Shown here: piece after piece, positions 14,724 through 19,721 of the stretch
Position numbering within the stretch: the first letter of the stretch is position 1
How the letters are laid out: each line of letters opens with the position of its first letter
Origin: JAUVDZ01 sp042568205
GTDB lineage: Bacteria; Patescibacteriota; Gracilibacteria; UBA1369; PNNO01
DNA length: 19,721 nucleotides
Direction: 5' to 3'
Assembly (NCBI GenBank): GCA_042568205.1
Contig: JBHPJE010000015.1
Span: forward strand, 1 to 19,721
Program-made: the position numbers and the translations under genes
Notes under the pieces: model-generated
Told to the model about the DNA's origin: nothing
What the model saw: only the letters and a program-made list of their open reading frames with translations
The model's database searches: none

Positions 14724-15619
14724 AGAAAGCCATTAATAAAATCTTTGTCTGACATTGGATTTTTGCCATCTAGTTGAAGCTCGTTTATTTTTAGTGATCC
14801 GTGGGCTGTGCCGAGAATTAACTCACCTTCGTTTTCTTTTAATTCACCAGGTTTTGCTTCTTGGTCACTAGTTTTTAGTTTTAGGATTTTGCATCTTTTG
14901 CCTTTATATATGAAAAATAATCCTGGCCAAGGATAGAATGCACGGAATTTATTCATTATTTCTGATGCATCATCCTTTTGAGGATTAAATTCAGCATTTT
15001 TTTTAGTTATTTTTTTACAATAGCTCTTATCATCTTCATTTTGTGGGATTGGCGCTAGAACTTTATCTGAAATATCTTTTAAAACACTTGGAATTAGAAT
15101 TGCCCCAACCTCAGACAGACGATTCAATAACATTTCAGCATTTTCATCATCTTCAATTGGAGTTTTTTTAATATAGTAAATGCCTCCTGCATCTAATTTC
15201 TCTTCCATATCCATAAATGTGACTCCAGTTTCTTTGTCTCCATTAAAAAGAGCAGTTTGAACAGGTGCAGCTCCTCTATATTTTGGCAATAATGAAAAAT
15301 GTACATTTAAAGAACCATTCGCAGGAGCATCCAGAATCTCAGTGGGCATAATTTCACCATAAGCAATCACAACATTGAAATCTGCATCGTATTTCCCAAT
15401 AAAATCAACAAATTTTGAATCAATTTTCTCAGGTTGAAAAATCTCAAGTTCATATTCTTCTGCTTTAACTTTTACTGGAGGTGCCTGGATTTCTTGTTTT
15501 CTTCCAACAGGTTTATCTGGTTTTGTCACAACTCCTACAATTTCGATCTCAGGATCATTATATAAAGTTTCGAGGAATGGAACCGCAATATCAGGTGTTC
15601 CGTAAAAGATTATTTTCAT
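14720..15619 (-). CDS. fmt: Methionyl-tRNA formyltransferase
   Basis: Fmt transfers a formyl group from 10-formyl-tetrahydrofolate to initiator Met-tRNA. The 299-residue protein is slightly shorter than typical (about 310). The N-terminal domain has KIIFYGTPDIAVPFL (residues 2-16), KPDKPVGR (33-40), and the folate-binding and catalytic set N105, H107 and D143 within SLNVHFSLLPKYRGAAPVQ and MEEKLDAGGIYY. The C-terminal domain (about 205-299) shows the usual FRAFYPWPGLFF and a basic KGKRCKILKLK. All catalytic residues are intact. It starts at ATG 15619, without a Shine-Dalgarno, and ends convergent with the radical SAM gene through TTAA at 14720-14723. The gene is alone on its strand. Confidence 0.96.
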   Translation of the reverse strand: MKIIFYGTPDIAVPFLETLYNDPEIEIVGVVTKPDKPVGRKQEIQAPPVKVKAEEYELEIFQPEKIDSKFVDFIGKYDADFNVVIAYGEIMPTEILDAPANGSLNVHFSLLPKYRGAAPVQTALFNGDKETGVTFMDMEEKLDAGGIYYIKKTPIEDDENAEMLLNRLSEVGAILIPSVLKDISDKVLAPIPQNEDDKSYCKKITKKNAEFNPQKDDASEIMNKFRAFYPWPGLFFIYKGKRCKILKLKTSDQEAKPGELKENEGELILGTAHGSLKINELQLDGKNPMSDKDFINGFL

Positions 15620-15665
15620 ATTATTTTATTAAACTGATTATGATTGTATCAAATCTTTCAATAAT

Positions 15666-15695
15666 TTGAAAAAGTGTTAATATAATTATGATATA
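15666..15695 (+). promoter_or_regulatory. Possible promoter of the PH-domain gene cluster
   Basis: TTGAAA (15666-15671) is followed after 18 bases by GATATA (15690-15695), just ahead of the ATG at 15707. A perfect TATAAT at 15681-15686 has no acceptable -35 at the proper distance and could also be the -10. Position before the PH/HEPN/coaE run supports a promoter here, but its exact boxes are uncertain. Confidence 0.35.
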
Positions 15696-15706
15696 AACAC
15701 TTAATT

Positions 15707-16339
15707 ATGAATATACCTTTCCGCGAATATTTATTTCAGGATTATCTTGAAGATGATGAAAAGATATATTTTGTTGGACACCGAGTGATATTTATAATGT
15801 TCAGAGATTTTGCTCGAATTATTGCTATTCATGGCGTTTTGCCTTTTATTGGATGGCTATTTTTCCCAAATTTATTTTGGATTGCTGTTGGTGTAGGAGT
15901 TTTGGGAATTATAAGGATGTTATTAGTTGTTCAGGATTGGTTTTATGATTGTTGGCTTATAACAAATATGGGGATTATTGGTGTTGAATGGACTGGATTT
16001 TTTGATAGAACAAGTGATCGTGTTGAATATCAATCAATTGAGGGTATTAGTTATAAGATTAAAGGAGTTATACCAACGATGTTTAATTATGGGAATATCA
16101 CGTTAGCAAAATTAGGAAACCAAACTCATGTAAAATTGAAAGCAGCATATAATCCTAAAAGAATTGAAAAAAATGTTGTTAAATATCAGGATAAATTTTT
16201 GACAAAAAAAAATTTCACAGATCAGGAAGTCTTAAAACAGCTTCTTTCTGAACTTGTTGCTACACATGTTCAGGAGCACGGCCTCCCTAATGAAGCTATG
16301 GATGAGAAAAAAGTTAAAAAATTTTCTAAGAAAGAATAA
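15707..16339 (+). CDS. Membrane protein with bacterial PH (bPH2/YdbS-like) domain
   Basis: This 210-residue protein has two hydrophobic segments (about residues 35-53 and 55-75) and then a bPH2-type domain at about 79-147: WFYDCWLITNMGIIGVEWTGFFDRTSDRVEYQSIEGISYKI and MFNYGNITLAK, the standard pattern of YdbS-like PH domains, in which strands run DxxWLITN...RVEY..IEGI. The C-terminus is charged and probably cytosolic. Such proteins are membrane-bound and of mostly unknown function, sometimes linked to stress or envelope work. The stop at 16337-16339 abuts the next ATG with no gap, so it is translationally linked with the HEPN-like gene. The 87-base region upstream separates it from divergent fmt. 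Confidence 0.8.
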   Translation: MNIPFREYLFQDYLEDDEKIYFVGHRVIFIMFRDFARIIAIHGVLPFIGWLFFPNLFWIAVGVGVLGIIRMLLVVQDWFYDCWLITNMGIIGVEWTGFFDRTSDRVEYQSIEGISYKIKGVIPTMFNYGNITLAKLGNQTHVKLKAAYNPKRIEKNVVKYQDKFLTKKNFTDQEVLKQLLSELVATHVQEHGLPNEAMDEKKVKKFSKKE

Positions 16340-16750
16340 ATGGATATTACAGTTATAATTATTTTGGCAGTCATTGGATTAGCGATCTTACTCGCTTTTT
16401 TTGTGATGATTAAGTCGAGTCGAAAAGGTCTTACTGAAACTCAACAAAAATATGTTAGAAAACATTGGAATCAAATTGTAGATGAGGTTGGATCTAATCC
16501 AAATTTAGCGATTATGGAAGCAGATAAGCTTTTAGGATATACACTTAAAGCTAAAGGCATCGAGGGATCTGTTGGGGAGCAGTTAAAGAGTACACCATCT
16601 ACATTTAGTGATTTAAATGGAATCTGGACTGCTCATAAACTAAGAAATCAAATTGCTCATGAAATTGGAATGAAAATTTCATCTGATAAAGCAAAATCAA
16701 ATTTATCAATATTTAAAAAAGCACTTAATGATTTAGGTGCAAAACTTTAA
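16340..16750 (+). CDS. Membrane-anchored HEPN-like protein (Rx4H motif)
   Basis: This 136-residue protein begins with one membrane helix (about residues 3-24), followed by a short basic stretch and an all-helical cytosolic domain of about 105 residues. The domain holds the string AIMEADKLLGYTLKAKGIEG, a SVGEQLKS segment and AHKLRNQIAHEIG. R102 and H107 form the Rx4H pattern of HEPN-fold proteins, and the polar residue N103 follows the Arg as in several active HEPN ribonucleases. Similar RN...AHE proteins are widespread in CPR genomes in my recollection and are usually unannotated. Activity is not established; the motif is also found in inactive or partner HEPN domains. It directly follows the PH-domain gene and precedes coaE. 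Confidence 0.6.
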   Translation: MDITVIIILAVIGLAILLAFFVMIKSSRKGLTETQQKYVRKHWNQIVDEVGSNPNLAIMEADKLLGYTLKAKGIEGSVGEQLKSTPSTFSDLNGIWTAHKLRNQIAHEIGMKISSDKAKSNLSIFKKALNDLGAKL

Positions 16751-16760
16751 CAATTCAAAT

Positions 16761-17348
16761 ATGGCATATTCTCCAAAAGTTTTATTAGGAGTTACAGGTT
16801 ACCTTGGCTCAGGGAAATCAACAGCTCTTAAATATTTTGAAAAACACGGATTTTTAGTTATTGATGCTGACGAAGTAGTACATGAATTATATGAACCAGG
16901 TAAAGATGGATGGAGAAAAATTAAAGATTTTTTTGGTGAAGAATATTTAGTAAAAGGAAAAGGTAAAGTTAACAGACCAAAACTAAGAAAAATTGTATTT
17001 AACAACACTGCAAAACTCAAAATCTTAGAAAAACTTGTACAACCAGTTGTTTTTAATGAAATCCGAAAAAGAATCCAAAAAGCAAAACCAGAAAAAGTTG
17101 CCCTTGAATCAACTACATTTGATAAACAAAGATTAGGAATGGACGTAAGTCATATTCTTTGGATAGATTCAACAATCAAATCATGTTTTGAAAGATGTTC
17201 AAAAAAACGTAAACTCACAAAAGTTGAACACAGAAATATAGTCGACCATCAAAAAAAACCTAAAAAAATCAACTTCACTTTACGAAATAATAAAGGAAAG
17301 AAAGAACTAAGAGAAAAAATTGATAAAATTGCTAAAAAACTTATTTAG
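16761..17348 (+). CDS. coaE: Dephospho-CoA kinase (CoaE-like)
   Basis: CoaE phosphorylates dephospho-CoA, the last step of CoA synthesis. The 195-residue form begins MAYSPKVLLGV, with P-loop GVTGYLGSGKST at residues 10-21, the DADEVVHELYEPG motif (about 35-47) and GKVNRPKLRKIVFNN with KLKILEKLVQPVVFNEIRKRI, all as in CoaE. The later part is divergent: the usual PLLFE is replaced by ALESTTFD, and the AD..I.N end is only loosely kept as INFTLRNN. I chose ATG 16761 because it puts the P-loop at its normal place and avoids overlap; an in-frame ATG at 16737 would overlap the previous gene by 14 bp and add eight residues. The stop TAG overlaps the convergent gene by 4 bp. Confidence 0.78.
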   Translation: MAYSPKVLLGVTGYLGSGKSTALKYFEKHGFLVIDADEVVHELYEPGKDGWRKIKDFFGEEYLVKGKGKVNRPKLRKIVFNNTAKLKILEKLVQPVVFNEIRKRIQKAKPEKVALESTTFDKQRLGMDVSHILWIDSTIKSCFERCSKKRKLTKVEHRNIVDHQKKPKKINFTLRNNKGKKELREKIDKIAKKLI

Positions 17349-17737
17349 AAATTCTCTGGGTGAAGGACTGCTTCTACTTCAGCGCTAATGAAATTAGCTA
17401 AATCGCTCGGATCATGAGTTTGTGAACTTAAAACACCTTCAAGCACTTTTAATTGTACAGTTTCACTGAGTGCAGCAATTTTTTCACTTACAAAATCTCT
17501 TATAATTTGAAAAGGTGATTTCCCAGTTTCTATAAATCTTCTAATTTCTTCTTTTGAAAACATACCTAAATCACTTTTTATTCCAGAAAGCACGTCTTCA
17601 TCATTAAGCCATTTTGCAGGAATTGCAACTTTCCCTTCTTCAGGGAATACATCATTAACACACCCTTCGGCTGTTACACTAAGAGGTTTTGTAAATGTTT
17701 CCGCAACTTCATCTAACATTTCATTTAAGGATTTCAT
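17345..17737 (-). CDS. Hypothetical protein (130 aa), strong promoter
   Basis: I do not recognise this protein. It has a mostly helical, acidic sequence without signal peptide or membrane segment. Residues 1-15 form an amphipathic helix (MKSLNEMLDEVAETF); a middle part has IPAKWLNDEDVLSGI and FSKEEIRRFIETG; the last 50 residues have a regular hydrophobic pattern ending EVEAVLHPENF. A single cysteine is present. It is transcribed alone from a perfect-consensus promoter, so it may be well expressed. Its stop TAA shares bases with the coaE stop TAG (4-bp overlap). The frame is intact and no competing frame on either strand is plausible. Confidence 0.65.
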   Translation of the reverse strand: MKSLNEMLDEVAETFTKPLSVTAEGCVNDVFPEEGKVAIPAKWLNDEDVLSGIKSDLGMFSKEEIRRFIETGKSPFQIIRDFVSEKIAALSETVQLKVLEGVLSSQTHDPSDLANFISAEVEAVLHPENF

Positions 17738-17763
17738 AATAGTATAGTTATAAATTGGATGTG

Positions 17764-17792
17764 ATTATATGCTATTGTGGGTAAGTTGTCAA
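17764..17792 (-). promoter_or_regulatory. Consensus sigma70 promoter for the 130-aa hypothetical gene
   Basis: On the minus strand TTGACA (17787-17792) and TATAAT (17764-17769) are both perfect, with the optimal 17-base spacer. Initiation near 17757 gives a leader of about 20 bases before the ATG at 17737. This is the best promoter in the window. Confidence 0.85.
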
Positions 17793-17854
17793 GCATATTA
17801 ATGATTTATTTTATTATCTTTTTAAAGTAGAATTAATTAGATTAATTTATAATT

Positions 17855-19294
17855 ATGTCTCAGGAATTCGAAACAGTTATTGGTATTGAAATTCATGCGC
17901 AGATTAATACAAAGACTAAAATGTTCTGTCGTTGTGATAATGATTCGTTTGATAAGGAGCCAAATTTGAATGTTTGCGAGGTTTGTATGGGATTTCCTGG
18001 TCAACTTCCGGTTATTAATGATGAAGCTGTTAAAAAGGGGACTATAGCTGCTATAGCACTTGGTTGTAATATCCCTGAGTATTGTAAGTTTGATCGAAAG
18101 AATTATTTTTACCCAGATTTGCCTAATGGATTTCAGATATCTCAATTTGATGAGCCATTGAGTGAAAAAGGGGCAATTGAAATTACTTTAGATCCAGGTA
18201 AGAAGAAAAATATAAATATTACTCGACTTCATTTAGAAAATGATGCAGGCAAGTTAACACATGTACCTGGAGGTTCTTTGGTTGATTATAACCGAAGTGG
18301 AACTCCTTTGATGGAGATTGTTAGTGATCCTGATTTAAGAAATTCTGAAGAAGCTGTGGCATATGCTCGTGAAGTTCAGAATATTTTGAGATTTTGTGGA
18401 TCTTCTGATGCGGATATGGAAAAGGGAATGATGAGATTTGATGCTTCAGTTTCTATCCGACCAAAAGGAGAAGATAAATTATATAATCGAGCAGAAATTA
18501 AAAATTTAAATAGTTTTAGAGCCTTAGGCTCTGCAATTGATTACGAATCAGAACGTCAGATAGCTCTTTGGAATGCTGGAGAGGCCCTAGATAAAGATTT
18601 AACTGTTGGATGGAAGGATGATGCCCAACAAACATATGTAATGCGTGAGAAAGAAGGTTCTGATGATTACAGGTACTTTCCAGAACCAGATCTTCCGCCA
18701 CTTCATACTTCAAAAAAACGTTTGGATGAATTGCGTGAGCTTGTTCCAGAAATGCCAGCTCAAAAACGCACAAGATATGAGGCAGAATTTGGATTATTGC
18801 CAGATGATATCCGAATTTTAACTTCAGACTTGTATACAGCTCAATATTTTGAAGAGGTTGTTTCAATGATAAAAGATCCAAAAAAAGCTGTTTCATACAT
18901 CAATACAGTCTTGATGAAACGATTAAATGAAGATCAAATCTCTCTAAAAGATTCAAAAGTCACTCCAAAATTACTTGGCGAGTTAATTGCATATGTTGAA
19001 AAAGGTGAGATTTCAAACAACCAAGCAAAGCTAGAAGTATTTGATGAAGTTTACGAAACAGGAAAAGAACCAGCTAAGATAATTGAAGAAAAAGGCCTTA
19101 AAGTTGTGAGTGATAGTGGGGAATTAGAGGGAGTTTGCCAAAAAGTAGTTGAGGCGAATCCAGGTCCTGTTGAAGATTACAAAAACGGAAAAGATAAAGC
19201 CTTTGGATTCCTAGTTGGAATGGTTATGAAGGAAATGAAAGGGCAAGGGAATCCACAAATGATAAATGATATTTTAAATAAGTTATTAGCTTAA
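17855..19294 (+). CDS. gatB: Asp-tRNA(Asn)/Glu-tRNA(Gln) amidotransferase subunit B
   Basis: GatB is the kinase/tRNA-binding subunit of the GatCAB complex that converts Glu-tRNA(Gln) or Asp-tRNA(Asn) to the amide form. The 479-residue protein is full length. It has VIGIEIHAQI at residues 8-17, the zinc-type cysteines C25, C27, C41 and C44 in FCRCDN and VCEVCMGFPGQLP, the ATP-binding region with FDRKNYFYPDLPNGFQISQ, the central LHLENDAGKL, PDLRNSEEAV and DDYRYFPEPDLPPL motifs, and the C-terminal GatB/Yqey helical domain (about residues 330-479). The partners gatA and gatC are not in the window. The stop overlaps the next gene's stop at TTAA. A TATAAT lies one base before the ATG and is too close to be its -10. 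Confidence 0.97.
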   Translation: MSQEFETVIGIEIHAQINTKTKMFCRCDNDSFDKEPNLNVCEVCMGFPGQLPVINDEAVKKGTIAAIALGCNIPEYCKFDRKNYFYPDLPNGFQISQFDEPLSEKGAIEITLDPGKKKNINITRLHLENDAGKLTHVPGGSLVDYNRSGTPLMEIVSDPDLRNSEEAVAYAREVQNILRFCGSSDADMEKGMMRFDASVSIRPKGEDKLYNRAEIKNLNSFRALGSAIDYESERQIALWNAGEALDKDLTVGWKDDAQQTYVMREKEGSDDYRYFPEPDLPPLHTSKKRLDELRELVPEMPAQKRTRYEAEFGLLPDDIRILTSDLYTAQYFEEVVSMIKDPKKAVSYINTVLMKRLNEDQISLKDSKVTPKLLGELIAYVEKGEISNNQAKLEVFDEVYETGKEPAKIIEEKGLKVVSDSGELEGVCQKVVEANPGPVEDYKNGKDKAFGFLVGMVMKEMKGQGNPQMINDILNKLLA

Positions 19295-19721
19295 AATGCA
19301 ACTGGTATTCTTTGACCTGTAGGTCCGACTCTAAAGACGATAACCTGGTGTGTAAGCATTTTTATAACAATCACATATCCTGCATCGTCCATAGTTAATG
19401 GAATCGAGTATTGTAAATCCTCGCGAGTTACTCCTACAGCCATCGCAACACCCATGCTCCCGTTTTTATCTTTAGGCAATTTGTAACCAGTGTCTCCAAA
19501 TTTTTCTTCAATTAATTTAAGCAATTGCCCGAGCTCTTGGGGCATTTGCTCTATAATTTCTTTTCTTAAGCAAACCATTTTAATTGCAATTTCAGTTTCA
19601 TCAACATAAATTTTTTCCAATTTTTTCTTTGGTTCATATTCAACTTCACCTAGACGTTCAATTAAACGGAATAATCGATCTACATCAATTTCACCTATTT
19701 CGCCACTTTCAACTTTTTTAG
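19291..19721 (-). CDS. Hypothetical protein, C-terminal part (5' end outside window)
   Basis: This minus-strand frame stays open from its stop (19291-19293) to the right edge, so its start lies beyond the window and about 142 residues are visible. A TTG codon at 19620 could be read as a start, but the 33 codons upstream are open and look like protein (VESGEIGEIDVDRLFRLIERLG...EVEYEPKKK), so I treat it as internal. The visible part has an acidic, Glu/Ile/Val-rich region, then EIAIKMVCLRKEIIEQMPQELGQLL and a C-terminal beta-like end with VIVIKMLTHQVIVFRVGPTGQRIPVAF. I do not recognise it. Its stop overlaps the gatB stop by 4 bp. Confidence 0.6.
   Translation of the reverse strand, partial: KKVESGEIGEIDVDRLFRLIERLGEVEYEPKKKLEKIYVDETEIAIKMVCLRKEIIEQMPQELGQLLKLIEEKFGDTGYKLPKDKNGSMGVAMAVGVTREDLQYSIPLTMDDAGYVIVIKMLTHQVIVFRVGPTGQRIPVAF

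Noticed and set aside
17848..17853. TATAAT just before gatB
   Set aside because: Only one base separates it from the ATG, so initiation would fall inside the gene and lose the start codon; the region is AT-rich and the match is probably chance.
19618..19620. TTG as the start of the rightmost minus-strand gene
   Set aside because: The frame remains open for 33 more codons to the window edge with protein-like sequence, so the gene is truncated rather than starting here.
1..19721. UGA recoded to glycine (Gracilibacteria-type code)
   Set aside because: ruvX and ribE end normally at TGA, and all recognised families are full length with no in-frame TGA.
1..19721. tRNA, rRNA, CRISPR, transposase or integrase
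   Set aside because: No cloverleaf-like sequence, repeat-spacer pattern, inverted-repeat-bounded element or recombinase motif was seen on either strand.

Overview
The window is AT-rich, gene-dense bacterial chromosome. It holds 23 protein genes in this reading (two of them cut by the window ends), no RNA gene, no insertion sequence and no CRISPR array. No stretch of more than about 150 bases lacks a gene. TGA is used as a normal stop (for example at the ends of ruvX and ribE), so the UGA-to-glycine recoding of Gracilibacteria and Absconditabacteria does not apply. The gene content suggests a Candidate Phyla Radiation (Patescibacteria) bacterium, possibly Peregrinibacteria-like. The reasons are an 893-residue TraD/VirD4-like membrane ATPase with no other conjugation genes, a membrane PH-domain protein next to a membrane-anchored HEPN-like protein, many small lineage-specific proteins, very tight packing, and ribosomal protein L9 (reported missing from some CPR groups). 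The phylum assignment is inference.

Layout. Bases 1-3314 (+): end of rplI, ruvX, and the TraD/VirD4-like ATPase. Bases 3304-4775 (-): a YqeG-like HAD phosphatase with a long C-terminal extension, and a charged coiled-coil protein. Bases 4876-5559 (+): three small unknown genes in a row. Bases 5556-7806 (-): ribE-ribH-pgk, which reads as one operon (last two steps of riboflavin synthesis plus glycolytic phosphoglycerate kinase). Bases 7948-9328 (+): ssb and a family 2 glycosyltransferase. Bases 9325-9744 (-): a lysine-free, extremely acidic protein. Bases 9858-14723 (+): a solute-binding protein, an O-antigen ligase/polymerase-like membrane protein and a B12-binding-type radical SAM protein. 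Bases 14720-15619 (-): fmt. Bases 15707-17348 (+): PH-domain protein, HEPN-like protein, coaE. Bases 17345-17737 (-): unknown protein. Bases 17855-19294 (+): gatB. Bases 19291-19721 (-): a partial unknown gene running off the right edge.

Three organisational traits stand out. All six convergent gene pairs overlap at their stops, five of them by exactly 4 bp in a shared TTAA/TTAG. No gene has a well-placed Shine-Dalgarno sequence. The divergent and intergenic spaces, in contrast, carry clear sigma70-type promoters, two with perfect TTGACA and TATAAT hexamers, usually ending about 20 nt or less before the start codon. Together these suggest a compact genome with short-leader or leaderless transcripts.

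The recognised genes cover translation (L9, Fmt, GatB), DNA upkeep (RuvX, SSB), cofactors (RibE, RibH, CoaE), glycolysis (Pgk) and the cell surface (glycosyltransferase, O-antigen ligase-like, PH-domain protein). I did not find a clear new defence or mobile system. The best candidates for undescribed biology are the PH/HEPN membrane pair, the small three-gene operon at 4876-5559, and the acidic protein at 9325-9744.
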